Shown: one piece after another, positions 9,415-20,907 of the stretch
Layout: the number at the start of each line of letters is the position of its first letter
How positions within the stretch are numbered: position 1 is the stretch's first letter
Source of the DNA: Neoceratodus forsteri
Taxonomy: Eukaryota > Chordata > Ceratodontiformes > Ceratodontidae
NCBI GenBank assembly: GCA_016271365.2
Contig: CM057453.1
Span: forward strand, 501,245,001-501,309,000
Direction: 5' to 3'
Length of the DNA: 64,000 nt
Program-made: the position numbers and the translations under genes
Notes under the pieces: model-generated
What the model saw: only the letters and a program-made list of their open reading frames with translations
Told to the model about the DNA's origin: nothing
Databases searched by the model: none

Positions 9415-12400
9415 ATGAAATTACTTCTTGTAATACTCATAGTCTTATGGAAGGGTGCACAGCTCAACAGAACCCCTGTTGCGACCCCACTACAGCAACC
9501 TACTCTATCTGACACCTCACTACTCAGCTCAAGAGTATCAACAGGGACATCCTCTGACACCCACCTGTACATGACTCTCAAACTTAAGCTGCAGCCTCTC
9601 ACCCCACTGATACCCCTAGTGCTCCCTGTAGGTGCATTTCTACATGGCTGTGCATATGATGTGGCCACATTCTGCAGCAGGGATGGTAAACAAAATCCTA
9701 CCAAACCAAAATGGGTATTCCGGTCCCACCATAGCAGGAAACTGATCCTAATAATGCTGCTCCTATCAGGTAATGTATGCCCAAATCCTGATCAATCCTA
9801 TAAAGGCACCTCACCAAAGACCGGGCACCTCAAATTTGTCTCCTCAAACATTGAGGGCCTAATGCCCAAGCTTGCACAATTCCAGGCATGGGTAAAACTA
9901 ATTAAACCAGATGTAATTTCACGTATACCATTGCCGCAGCAACTCCCTGATCATGAAGACCACCACAGCGACAGGAATTGGGCAAAATCTGCTAGTCACT
10001 GTGGTGGTCTGTATGGCAATTGGGACTGCCTCACTGGGTGTTTTCCCCCCCATCCAACTCCGACTCAGAGTAAGAATCCTAGAGACCGGGGGTGTGTGGG
10101 GCAGAGCCCTCCACATGGAGGGGTTTGGGGTGCGCAGTACCCCAATGGATACATGGAGGCATCCCCGACACTGCAATACCGGCAGTCGGCACTGCGGCTG
10201 TCACTGTTGGGGATGTCTCCATGATAACTGTCTCTGCGGCATGGGTAAACCGTAATTTCACTCACGGAGTCCTGGCTTTCACCAAAGATCCACAATGACA
10301 CAATTGCATTGGACGTGTACAAATCATTCCGTCAAGACAGGGAATCAAAACGAGGAGGTGGTTGCCTGGTTTACCTCAGGAACGATATCAGGGGCCTTGC
10401 TCTGCCTAGCAGCATGCACACCAAAGATGTGCAAATCTTAAACATCAAACTTTCAATTGGTCAACAAGACAAAATACTATTACTTGCAATGGTATATATA
10501 CCACCAGGCAGGCATAAAGCGGGCTTGAACAGTTCATAACCAACCAAGGGCAAATTGACCAAAACTGGGAATGGATTGCAGTTTGTGACTTTAATGTCAA
10601 CTGGCAATCCCAGGCAGTTGATACAGTAAAGGATCAAATAGCAGACCTGTATCTAACCCAGCTGGTTACACAGGCCATATGGAAAAACTATAAAACAGGC
10701 ACTAGCACACTTGCTGACTGGCTCCTCTTCTCCTGCCTGGAACACCTTTCTGAAATCTCAGTACTACCCGACGCTCTGAGCGATCATTCCCCAGTTATGT
10801 GCGTATGGACAAATAGGTTTGCAAAATGCTCCCCACAGCTCAGTAGATCCTGCTCACTGCGACCTGGGCTGCTGGATGCATTCAGACATTACCTGAAATC
10901 AAATGACTGGCCCCCACTAGATGCAGCCACAGACAGTAATCAGGCACTTGACTTCTTCTGCTCCACCTTCATATCTGCGTGCAACATATTCATCCCCTAC
11001 AAAACCAAAAAGGTAAAAGGGTCTGTAAACCCCTGGCTCACTAGCCATCTCCTGGACCTCATACAAATGAGGGACAATCTCTGGCATAAAGCCAAGGTGA
11101 CAGGTAAACAAACAGACAGCACCACCTACAAGGCTGCCAGAAACAAATGCATGTACCAAGTTAGACTTGCCAAAGCCACTTTCTACAAAGAACTGCTACA
11201 TAAGAACTGGGGACATGATAAAGAGTTCTAGAACTCAATGGAAGCCCTTAGTGGGAAAGAGTCAAAGGCTCCTCCCGATCTTATAGTAACAAAAACAGGA
11301 ACCCTACAGGAGCCAAGTGAAATAGCTAAGGCTTTCAACCTGGCCTTCACTGACCTGAGCACTGTCCTACCCAGTGATTACCTCTATGCACAGCTGCCTT
11401 GTCAGCACACCAGCAATGCTGCTTCATCAACAACTCAGCTGGATATACCTCCATTCTATTTTAGGCAGATTTCCAGACCTGAGGCCATCAAGTATGTCAA
11501 GCGGGTCCTAGGCAAGACTAGGATGGGGAGTGATCAATTGAATATGAAGTTGGTCACTCTCACATTAAATGAGCTAGCGGAACTTCTCACCAAAGTCTAC
11601 AACAAATCCCTAATCTTGGGAAAGTTCCAAAATAAATTGAAGAAGCACTCTTCACCCTGGTTTTCAAAAGTGGTGACAGAACCAACCTGGCTAATTACAG
11701 GCCAATTTCCATACTGCCCCCACTCTCCAAAACATTGGAACAAGTAGTCTTGGACCAACTCACAGAGTATCTAGAGAAATATAATCTCCTATCCCCACAA
11801 CAGCACGGCTTTCATAAAGAGCACTCAACCATTACAGCCCTGGTTGATTACACCACCCAGTTCTATAAAGCAATGGACAATGGATTGGCAGTTGGGTCTA
11901 TCTTTATAGGCCTCACCAAGGCATTTGACACTGTCAACCATCAGCTGCTACTACAATGCCTATCAACCACTGGCCTGTCAGGTGACACTGTTAGCTGGTT
12001 CTACAGCCACCTCTCTAGTAGGTCCCAAAGTGTGAGAGTGAATGGCTCCCTCTCCGAGCCCAGGGAAGTGAAAATTGGGGTCCCTCAGGGATCAATTTTT
12101 GGGACCATTACTCTTTAGTCTCTTCATCAACTCACTGCCGACAGCCTGCCTGGCACACATGGTCCTATATGTAGATGATGCGGAAATCTCGGTTACTGGC
12201 AGTGATTTAGCCACAATTACTGCTGAGCTGCAAGCTAACTTCTAATTGCTTGAATCTTGCTTCACTACTAACAAACTACTCCTCAACTACAAAAAAATGA
12301 AGAGTATGCATTTTACTGTGCCACAAAACAGAAAAAAATACAGCCAGCTTGTACTTCATAGCCACAGAGGTCATACTCTGGAACAGATTAGGACTTTCAA

Positions 12401-12890
12401 ATATCTTAAAACTGGTAACATGTAGTTTGGTGCTATGCACCATAGATTATGGCCTAGGAATATATGGTGCTGGATCTGACTCCATGCTATAAAGGGTTAA
12501 AACTCTCCTGAGTAAAGTCTGCTGGCTGGTCCTCGGGGCTAGTTACCTGACCCAGACCTGTACACTATACTCTGAGACAGAGTGGCTTCCCCTACTTCTT
12601 TTAAACATCAAGCTTGCCTACTGGGTAAAAAATCCTTACTAGGGCAAACACCTGAGACCACCTCAAACCTCTTTAAGTACACTCAGTCCCCTGCCAACAC
12701 CAGAAGCACTACTAAACGGGAACTTTCAGTGCCTTTCAAGCGCATGTCGTTAGCCCAAAGAACTCTTTCTCATCAGGGACCTAGGTTGTTCAACGACCTT
12801 CCTGCTGTTGTAACTGGCTGTTTGAAGATTAGCCACTTCAAACATGGCTTACGCTCATATCTTGCCAGTGAGTCATGCTGCAGCTGTACC
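9415..12890 (+). pseudogene. L2-a ORF2: endonuclease and reverse transcriptase (broken)
   Basis: After a Ser/Thr-rich leader comes 'LLLSGNVCPNPD' (about 9757-9792), a decayed form of the 2A-like 'SGNxxPNPGP' motif of L2/CR1-type LINEs. Next is the APE-type endonuclease, from 'FVSSNIEGLMPKL' through 'GGGCLVYLRND' and 'VCDFNVNW' to 'LPDALSDHSPV' (about 9835-10,800). The linker ('NPWLTSHLLDLIQMRDNLW') leads to the RT with 'YNLLSPQQHGFHKEHSTITAL', 'GLTKAFDTVNHQLLL', 'GVPQGSIFG' and 'YVDDAE' (catalytic box 12,168-12,179). The thumb is badly eroded to about 12,890. Frameshifts lie near 10,540, 11,230, 11,700 and 12,100, and a 331-bp element splits the endonuclease. It is dead. Confidence 0.8.
9922..10252 (+). 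mobile_element. Short DNA transposon (MITE family 'M'), copy 1, in L2-a
   Basis: Flanked by perfect 8-bp duplications TAATTTCA (9914-9921 and 10,253-10,260). Ends are CGTATACCATTGCCGCAG and, reverse-complemented, CGGTTTACCCATGCCGCAG. The interior includes CTCCGACTCAGAGT and GGGGTGTGTGGGGCAGAG. It sits between 'LIKPDVIS' and 'TESWLS'-type endonuclease codons of L2-a, so it is younger than L2-a. A relative in the opposite orientation is at 54,982-55,298. An 8-bp TSD fits hAT or P superfamilies; there is no transposase. Confidence 0.75.
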
Positions 12891-13332
12891 CGTTAAAGCC
12901 TGGTGGAGCCATCTCTAGTCCTTACACCTGTGTATCCTTACTTACCCCCACCAGCTCCCACCCCCCACATCTGCACTCCACCTACGTTTTTCCCCCCTTG
13001 AACAAAGCCACCTCAGGCTGCTCCTATCTTCCTATGCTCCGAACCTGGGCTTAGCTCTGAACCATTTGTCTTCTTCACAATGAAGAGTTGTATCACTCTT
13101 CTAAAGTGTTGTTGTGAATATCACTTGCTTTTTCGAACTTGTATGTAAATTGTAACCAATGTGTTTGTTATTTATCCTAAATATCTCCTGTAATGCAGCT
13201 TTCTCGCAGGATCCTGATTTGTGCCTCTTTTTTGTGTATTGTTCTGTTGCATGTCTGACGCGGAAGCTTTGTAAACGAGCCACAGGCTCAAAGGTATTGA
13301 ATCCTAAACTTTAAATACATAAATAAATAAAA

Positions 13333-13885
13333 ATGTTATAAATAAAGAAACTGTTTATGTCAGTGAACACAGTGAAGTTCAGTTTACAGTAGATTTCCTT
13401 TAAATATTTCTTATCTTATATTTTATATCCTGGATAGCGCAGTATGGATGCTACATCTCGTTGTCATAGGGATCTTCATTTACACATTTTTGCACTGTAT
13501 TTACTCACGCTGTCCCAGATTAGATGCAATACAGTATCTTGTTTTCAGTGGGGTCATGATGTTACCATTTTTATAATGTATTTATTCAGGGTAGCCTAGT
13601 CCAGATGTAAAATATTGTTTTCAGTGTATTTTGATTTTACGCAATGCAGCATAATATTGTGTAGATGTTGAGCCCCACTGAAAATAAGATGCCATGTCTT
13701 CTGTGAACTATCCAGGCTAAATATATAGCAATCAGCAGACATATTCTAGGAAAACACATTGTAAAAATGTATAAAAGGAAGACAACATTGAAACTGCCTC
13801 TCCACAGATCTGCATTGTGCAAATTCATTAGAAATAATGGGTAAAAGCATCCCAAAAGCTTTCCACAGCCATGACCAGATCTTGT
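13333..13885. other. AT-rich right arm of the block interrupting Tx1-B
   Basis: About 550 bp without a gene. It contains the right copy (13,689-13,742) of the direct repeat seen at 7987-8045, two diverged copies of a TTGTTTTCAGTG-containing motif (about 13,540 and 13,615), and the closing short inverted repeat CCACAGCCAT (13,863-13,872). Confidence 0.4.
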
Positions 13886-14990
13886 TTAGTTCTAGTACCA
13901 ACTTGCTGTTCTACAGCTAGTTTTTGCCCTATCATAAAGATAAGATTTCATTTTAGTCCTAATTTGTTCAATTTGGGTTTTGTAAGTGCATTTTTCTTTA
14001 GTTTGTAACATTATGAGTTTAAAGAGTTGTGCTCTGAGCTGTAAATATTTTAAATACTCTGATGTACTCTTTTTTCTACCTTTGTTCTGGAGGAAGGTTT
14101 TTATTTCCTTTTTTGTGTCCAACCACCATTCCAGGATTTTGTCATAGTACACTGCTATTGAGATTCTGGCTTTCAAAAACTCTGTGCTTTCTTTATAGGT
14201 TACTTCATCAGTTAACAAGGAAGTATTAAGTTTCCAGTAACCTTGACCTAACTTCTGTGTGTCGGCCAGATTTATTCCAATATGTAATTCCATGTGGTCA
14301 GATACAGCATTTACCGAGTTTTGGCAGTTAGAACTTTCTCATGGTTTGAAAGAAAAATTAAATCTATCCTCGTCGAGAGTGAGTTTCTGAAATAGATGTA
14401 ACCTCCTTTGTGATAGTTCGGTCTGTATGAATCTATAAGGTTTGCTGTCATAATAATGTTATTTAAAGCATTGGTGTCACAGTACAATTTATTAGTTTTC
14501 CCAGTATTGTCCATCAGTTCTAAAGGACAATTAAATTTGCCTTGTAGTATAGTGAACTTTGCAGTATGTAAATAAGGTTGCATTAACTTAAAGTGTATTC
14601 TATCAGTTTTTGTTTGGGGGGCATATATTACTCCTATTATCATTGAAGTATCTATTAATGTTATGTCAATTATTAGCAACCTCCCTGGTTCTATATCCAT
14701 AATTTTAGTTATTTTAACTGCAACAGAATAAAAAAGAATGCCCACACCCAAGCAAACATCTTCCCCCATTGATCAGATCGAAGGTCCTCAAAGCCATGAT
14801 TTCTGAGCCCCTATGATGTCGTTATTTGTTCTGAGCCTGGTGCCTTGTAACAAAATAATATGTGCCTCCGCAAGGTTTAAGGATGAAAAGAGAGTATGTC
14901 TCCTCTTTTCACTCCTTATACTATTAACATTTAGAATGAGAAAGTTTAACTCATTAACTGACATTAATTCTGGTTCTTTTGTATGTTTTT
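13886..14990 (-). pseudogene. Tx1-B LINE ORF2, endonuclease and linker
   Basis: APE-like endonuclease on the minus strand, starting near 14,990 with 'LNFLILNVNSIRSEKRRHTL' (family pattern N-x-N-G-L/S-I/R). It continues through 'GILFYSVAVKITKIMDIEPG', 'IGVIYAPQ', 'RIDLIFLSN' (about 14,350) to the linker 'SVNAVSDHMELHIGINL' near 14,300. The 133-codon open linker (14,293-13,892) is Lys/Glu-rich and typical of the region before the RT. This enzyme nicks target DNA to prime reverse transcription. Stops near 14,775-14,800 and a frame change near 14,300 break it. The RT continues at 7.6 kb across the inserted block. Confidence 0.8.
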
Positions 14991-15049
14991 TTAGTTCTTG
15001 TGGGTTTGCATTCTGTGTCTGATATTTCTTTATGAGATGAGGCTATCGA

Positions 15050-15553
15050 GGATAGATCTGAGTCTTCTCTGCCATCTTCTGTGTTGGTTTGAAGGACTGA
15101 ATAACTGTTTCTGGTCATGATTCAGTCCTGTTTGGATATTTTAGGTTTAGATGGTTGTTTGTCAATTTTCCTTTTCCCACCAACTACTGTAAAGTCAGCC
15201 TGGGGGGTTGCTGGGGGGTTATGTTATTTATGTTCTTTAATAAGGTAGTTTGTAGTTCTTCAGCTTGATGGTCTCCCATTGTGTCCTCTTTCAGTCTTTC
15301 TTCCTTTCTGTCTTCTGGTTCGTGTTGATTTTCATTTTGTTCAGGTTCATTTTCAGAAATGATGTTTGTTTCTGAATTGAAGTTAGCATGCTGTGCTCTC
15401 TCCCTTTGTTTTTGGGCATCCAGTACCATTTCCTTTTGGGCATAGAAAGAACCTTTATTATGGGCAGCCCATGGGAAAAGCTTGTAAGAATGGCCAGACT
15501 CATCACATAAATTACAGTGTACTGGGTTTGGGCAAAAATGGCTGGAATGGACC
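15050..15553 (-). pseudogene. Tx1-B LINE ORF1, C-terminal end
   Basis: Begins at the L2-b insertion point with the last part of a zinc-knuckle array ('HFCPNPVHCNLCDESGHSYK', about 15,545-15,486; the final Cys is replaced by Phe). A Glu/Asn/Gln-rich acidic tail follows, open to 15,184. The upstream knuckles are at 20.4-20.6 kb, on the other side of L2-b. ORF1 of Tx1-clade LINEs is a nucleic-acid-binding particle protein. The ORF2 leader starts about 150 bp downstream. Confidence 0.75.
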
Positions 15554-15561
15554 TGGGGTTT

Positions 15562-16150
15562 GACTGGACCTGGGGAGGTGTGGGAGACCTACTGCCATGG
15601 GCCTCCCCCACATACGAACTTTCGCTGAGCTTTGTCGGAGTTGAGGCACTGGCAAGAAGCTTGTGCCAGGTGGACCTCCCCTAACGTGAAGAAGCCCCCT
15701 GAGGACGATCGGTGAGCTTTTTGCAGTGACTGGGGTCTCACAGCTGTGCCAGGCAGACCTCTACCTGACGTGAAAATTGCTCCTGTGGACAAATTGGGGA
15801 GTTTCTTGCTGCTTTGTAAATGACGGGGACAAGAATCTGTTGCTGCGGTGGGGCTTTTGTTTCGATTTCTTGGTGCCAAGTTTAAAAATCCTGCAGCCAA
15901 TGCCTATTGGTCCCTCCGGCTGTGACGCATGGTCTGGTCCAGCTCTTCAGGCGCCGACACGAGCCTATCAGCATTAACTCTTGACTGGACCAGGGGATGT
16001 GTGAGAGACCTACTGCAGTGGGCCCCCCCACACATGAACTTTCTCTGAGCTTTGTTGGGGTTGAGGCGCCGGCGAGAAGCTTGTGCTGGGCAGACCTCCT
16101 CCGACACAAGGAATCCCCCTGAGGACGATCGGGGAGCTTATTTGCAGCGA
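15562..16150 (+). repeat. 5' repeat units of L2-b
   Basis: Unit 1 (15,562-15,720) and unit 2 (15,982-16,141) share GACTGGACC, GAGACCTACTGC, GAGCTTTGT, AGAAGCTTGTGC and CCCCTGAGGACGATCGG in the same order. They lie about 420 bp apart, with a partly related spacer that again holds TGCCAGGCAGACCTC. By position these are 5' UTR/promoter monomers of L2-b. Minus-strand ORFs over them ('RGPPGTA'-type) are shadows. Confidence 0.65.
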
Positions 16151-16980
16151 CTGGGGAGCTTTTTCTCCCACCCACCCACCTCGTTCCCTTCTCCCATTAA
16201 ATGCTTGCTTATCCCGCCCACTTGCTCACCAGGCTCCTCCCTAGTTGCCCACACTAGGGCTTGTGCCACCAATCAAGATTGTGCTGCCTAAAATTGTCTT
16301 TTACTCCAAACTCTGCTGTATGAAAATTGTCTCCTGCAGTCTGGTACCTCTGTACAACTCTTTTCTCCTGCTGTCTGGTACCCCGATATATCTGTAGCCT
16401 AACTTCCCCCCTTGTGCAGCTGTGTTACCTAATCTAACTCCTGTCCTAAAGAGGCTATAATTTCTGCTTGTTTTTGTTGGCCTGATGATATTTTGTATTC
16501 TAGCCTTGTGACTACTATGTACTTTATGTACCTCCTGTGCTATTCAGGTCTTGTAACCCATGCTGTTCTTTTGTGCACGTCCACCATTGCAGCCCTTGTT
16601 GTTTAAGGCTAAAACACAGCGTTGCACAGTCTTGGGATAGATACTTAGTGTGCATTACTATACTGCTTGCCTTGCTTCCCGGGGGCCATCTAACCTCTCT
16701 GCCTTACTAGGTGTATATCCCTGTTTTTTGCCTTTCCACCTCCCCTGCCCTATTGTAAGTGAATTACCCTGTCACTGTGGAACTAGCTGTGGCCTGCACT
16801 GTCACCTAACCTTGGCCTCATAAACCAGTACAGCACCCCAAGGGCCGGCTTACTGTTGCTACCGGCTTTCCAGATGCCGCCCCACAGTGGCTGCTTGGCC
16901 CCCCCAGCCCAGTCGGGGGCTCCGCCCTCACCCCGGTTCCCTGAGCCACCCCTCCCTTGCCTGTGACCTGGCTATCTGCC
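16151..16980 (+). other. L2-b 5' UTR, no clear gene
   Basis: Pyrimidine-rich sequence without a recognised domain. It lies between the 5' repeat units and the endonuclease, and I saw no 2A-like motif in it. Confidence 0.4.
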
Positions 16981-19950
16981 AAAGGCATAAAAATGGTGCA
17001 CATGAACATGCACAGTCTCTTACCCAGCCTCGCTGAACTAACCACCTGGTGGACCTCTACAATCCCAATATACTGGGGATTACAGAATCCTGGCTGAAGC
17101 CCCATATCCCAGACTCTATGTGTGCCCTCCCAGGTTACAACCTACTCAGGCGTGACTGAGAGGGTAACGGGGGGGAGGCGGTGTGCTTCTCTACTACAAG
17201 GGGCACCTAAACGTGTCTGTCATCAGACACCCTCCGCTCCCTCCCTCTGCCTGTGAGTTTTTGCACACCCTCCTTCTCCTAGGTAACACCAAAAAGGTTC
17301 ACCTGGTTTGCACCTACAACTCTCCTAAGAGAGGTACACTTGGGCTCACCTCCCTACTCGACCGTCTCAGAGACAAAGTTGGCCCAAATGAGTTGCTTGT
17401 CCTGGGTGACCTCTACCTGAATTGGTTAGGGGGCAATGCCAAGCCTTACGAGACTCTTCTGTCTGGTCTCGCCCTTAGCCAGCTCATTGCTGAGCCTACG
17501 AGGCTCTCCTCTCATGGAGTGAAGGGATCCCTCATCGACTGGGTTCTGAGTAACAGACCTGGCAATATAGTCTCCTCAGGAATCCTCCCCGATGCCATCT
17601 CGGACCACTCCCCTACTTATTGTGTATGGGGTCTCTCCTCTCCTCTCCTAAAATACCCAGCAAAGTGATCCAGATGCGGGACTAGTCCTATTTTGACATT
17701 GACAACTACCTTGCTGACCTGCATCTAGTGGACTGGTCCCGGGTCACTGCTTCTAATGATCCCTCAGTGGCCCTTGACAACTTCCTCTCTGTCTTTGGGT
17801 CCCTGCAAAATAAACACGCCCCACTCACCAAGAGAAAGGTGAGGGGCGCTGTCACCAAGTGGCTCCATGGGGGCCTTCTATCCCTCATGAAGCAAAGAGA
17901 CAAGTGTTGGGCTCGATTCAAGTCCTCCAGCTCCCGCGCTGACCACCTTGAATATCGTCGACTGAGAAACTCTTGTAAAAGAGTCATCTGCTCAGCCAAG
18001 AGCAGTCTGCCCTGCTTTCCATGGCCAAAAAACCGAAGAGTTTCTGGCAAAACATAAAAAGCTTAGTTGGCGGGTCTGCCAGAACCCTGGTCTCTGACCT
18101 TCTCATTGATGGGGTGAGTTGCAATAACCCCTTCACTATCGCCAACGCTTTCAACCGTCAGTTTTCTGACCTGACTGTCCCAACCTCTCAACCCTCTGTT
18201 CCTCCCTCCCAACCCCCTGTCCCCATGGCCACCACCCCCCCAGTGCAACCCCCAGCCATCCTCCCTTCTACCTAAAAGCAGTCACTGTCCAAGAGACCCA
18301 GAGGCTCCTCGCGGGTCTCTCTCCTCATATGGGGGCTGGGCACGACGGTGTCGAGCCCAAACTGCTCTGCTTGGGGGCGTCCCTCCTTGTCAGGCCTATC
18401 TCCCACATCTTCAATGCCTCCCTAATCTCTGGCTCCATCCTATACATCTGGAAGGTGGCCAAAGTCGTCCCGGTCCTCAAACAGGGGAACCCGAAAATTC
18501 TTAACAATTATTGTCCCATTGCGATCCTGTCTGTTATCAACAAGGTACTAGAAAAGCTGGTGGCCTCCCAGCTCACCCACTACCTTCAGAGCTATGAGCT
18601 CCTCTCCCCAGCCTAACATGGGTTCAGAAAAGGGCACAGCACTTCCACTGCCCTTGCGGTGGTTACCTCTGCTATCCGGCTTGCCACCGACCAAGGTAAA
18701 CTCACTGGAGCCATCTTTGTAGACCTCTCCAAAGCCTTTGACCGGGTCAACCATTTGCTCCTGCGATCCACCCTGTGGACCATGGGCTTCTCCCCCCCTG
18801 CCCTCGCCTGGTTCACAAGCCACCTTTCGGGTAGGCAGCAGTATACAAACATTAACAAGGCCCTCTCTGACCCCACTCCAGTGACTTGTGGTGTCCCCCA
18901 GGGCTCCGTCCTTGGGCCCATCTTGTTTTCCCTTTTTATAAACGAGTTACCCTCGGCCTCTGCCTATGGGATCTCCACCCCGTATGCAGATGACCTCGTC
19001 ATTCTGGCAAGCTCTCGGGACCCAAAGACCATAAATACCTGGTTAACCTCTGACTTTAACTGTGTCCAGTCCTGGCTCGAAGACCACAAGCTTTCCATTA
19101 ACCTCAAGAAGACTCAGGTCATGCTCTTTGGCTCCTCTGCCATGTTAAAAGCCTGCCCTGCTTCTCCAACAATCCTAGGAGCTGATGGGTCCCCACTGCC
19201 TGTTGTTGAAGTGGTTAAGTACCTGGGGGTTACTCTTGACCCTCAGCTGGATCTCACCATGCACATCCGCAACACCTGCAAAGCTACAAATTGCAAGCTG
19301 GGCCTGGCCTACAGAGCTAAATCGTGCCTCACCCTAGCAGCTCAAATGGCCCTAGCGGGGGGGGGTCCTCCTACCCACACTCTGTTATGGCCTTGTATCT
19401 TTTGCCCATGTCCCAAAATTCAGTCTCTCTCTAAATGGGACAGAGCGTACAGCAATGTATGCCGCTTTGCTCTAGCTGCCCCCCGCCTCACTCATCGGTG
19501 TGACCTTTACTCCCGGCTGGAGTGACTCCCACCGGAGTCCCATCGCACCTTCATCCTTGGCAACTTTTTAGAAAACATCATCCGTACTGCCACCCCTTCT
19601 GCTCTTGCCCTGTCCCTCACTACTGTCGCCCCCCCTACCACCTAAGATCCAGCGACTCTCAGGTCCTCCTGGTTCCTAAAACCCGCACTTATATGGGTGA
19701 CCAGGCCTTCCCTGCCTTTGCACCGTAACTGTGGAACTCCCTGCCAGCCTCCACTCGCACCTCCCCATCACATTCCCACTTCGGAACCTCCCTATGGGGC
19801 TTCCTGAAATCAGCCGCCACGTGTCTCTGTACTTGAGCTGCTTCTCCGGGTACCTACCTCTGGGTGGCCTGTCCATGGCTATAATCTGCACTTTGCCCCA
19901 CTGGCCTCGCCCATGTCTCCTGTCATACCCTGTCTGGTGCTCTATTACCC
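16981..19950 (+). pseudogene. L2-b ORF2: endonuclease and reverse transcriptase
   Basis: The endonuclease starts near 16,990 ('KMVHMNMHSLLPSLAEL', 'ITESWL', 'LVLGDLYLNWLGG', 'SNRPGNIV', 'LPDAISDHSPTYCVW' near 17,610). The linker 'WLHGGLLSLMKQRDKCWARF' (about 17,860) leads to the RT with 'YCPIAILSVINKVLEKLVASQ', 'FVDLSKAFDRVNHLLL', 'CGVPQGSVLGPILFSLFIN' and 'TPYADDLVILA' (catalytic box YADD 18,983-18,994). An open frame of 288 codons runs 18,659-19,525. It is better preserved than L2-a, but a stop at 17,158, frame changes near 17,670, 18,010 and 18,275, and a stop at 18,614-18,616 kill it. A degraded C-terminus runs to about 19,950. Confidence 0.85.
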
Positions 19951-20316
19951 TATAGTGACTGGTCCTGGATGGTAATCTACCTGATTCTCCTCTTACCCCC
20001 TGTTCTGTCTTATCTTGCTGCCTTGTACTTTGGTATCCTCCAAGATCATTGGGTGTCTACCCTCGCCGTTTTTTCCTGTACTCGGCTGGATGCCAACCTA
20101 TGTAGTTAACCTTGCTACCTCACTGATGATTCCACTCATTGTGCTCTGTCAAATGTGATCTATGTACCTCAACTATGTACCTTATTCGTATGTTACAAAA
20201 GTGTCTCAATCTATGTACCCTACTCTTATGATTTATCCTGTGCTTGAACCTAATTGTATGTTAACCATGTTTATGCCTGATGTTTATGTATTGTACCTTT
20301 GTAACCCTCCCGGGTC
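19951..20316 (+). other. L2-b 3' UTR
   Basis: Non-coding, pyrimidine-rich sequence leading into the terminal hairpin and A-rich tail of L2-b. No ORF of note. Confidence 0.55.
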
Positions 20317-20395
20317 GTGCCTGAAAATAGGCACTTGGCTGTCTAGTGCGCTCACCCAGTAAACAAGAGCAAATAAATAAATAAATAATGTCCAA

Positions 20396-20646
20396 AGCTT
20401 AGGCATAATTCACAAATTGCGGTATCGCATGTGTTACTTAAGTGGGAAAGAGACCCACATCTGTGACATGACTTGGGTTGACCCGCATAGAAACAAAAAC
20501 CTCGGTCTTTTCCTATGTAAAAACTGCTGGGTAGATGCTGGATTCCGGTATCTGAATTTTTTAGTTTAACCTTTATTCTCCACCCCTCCTCCCCCGATCC
20601 ATATGTTTTCTGAATCCATGATAGGTATCGGTCTTTCTGTAGTCTC
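20396..20646 (-). pseudogene. Tx1-B LINE ORF1, zinc-knuckle segment
   Basis: Minus strand, read down from 20,646. One frame gives 'GIQHLPSSFYIGKDRG', 'FCFYAGQPKSCHRCGS' and 'LSHLSNTCDTAICELCLSFG', i.e. CCHC-type knuckles. The array resumes at 15,545 after the L2-b insertion. The upstream end falls at the 17-bp duplication shared with 26,040-26,056. A few upstream codons are frame-shifted. Confidence 0.8.
20630..20646. repeat. 17-bp target-site duplication of LINE C, left copy
   Basis: GGTCTTTCTGTAGTCTC is identical to 26,040-26,056. Removing the DNA between the copies restores Tx1-B ORF1, so this is a retrotransposition duplication made by LINE C. Confidence 0.85.
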
Positions 20647-20907
20647 TATTTTTATAATTCAGCTTTATTAGACTTCACCAAAAGTTAAATACAATATCAT
20701 GAAAGCCATTTTCTCCAGATACCAAATATTGCTTTATTACTTCTAGGCTAGACAAAGGTTCTCCTTACTCAGATTATTATAACTGGAAAAAACAAGGCCA
20801 GCATTTTTATATTTCTAAATCCATCTTGGAGTAGCAATTCTGATTTGCCTGTGTTAAACTCGTCTGTTACCTTAAGAGCAATAACTGTAATATCTGTAAA
20901 TAGTTTA

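Larger units (their letters stand above)
8264..13332 (+). mobile_element. L2-a: near full-length L2-like LINE
   Basis: Runs from the 5' tandem monomers to an (A)TAAATAAATAAA tail. Just before the tail is a small hairpin (GAGCCacaGGCTC, about 13,277-13,289) and the motif CAAAGGTATTGAATCC, which match the end of L2-c (GAGTCcatGACTC, then CAAAGGGTTGTAATTCC). Coding content is an endonuclease plus reverse transcriptase. A 331-bp DNA transposon sits in the endonuclease. It lies inside the 7.6-13.9 kb block that splits Tx1-B. Confidence 0.75.
15554..20389 (+). mobile_element. L2-b: near full-length L2-like LINE inserted in Tx1-B ORF1
   Basis: Inserted between two Cys/His knuckles of Tx1-B ORF1; short matching flanks (AATG at 15,546-15,549 and 20,388-20,391) suggest a small TSD. 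The 5' end carries two diverged 160-bp monomers. The 3' end has CGGGTCGTGCCTGAAAATAG, in which GTGCCT and AGGCAC form a hairpin (20,317-20,334), then (AAAT)n. Similar tails end L2-d, L2-e and the fragment at 23.2 kb. Coding content is endonuclease and RT. Confidence 0.8.

Noticed and set aside
7627..13872. A complete DNA transposon with certain TIR and TSD
   Set aside because: ATGGCTGTGG / CCACAGCCAT are only 10 bp and the flanks do not show a matching duplication, so it is reported as a possibility only.
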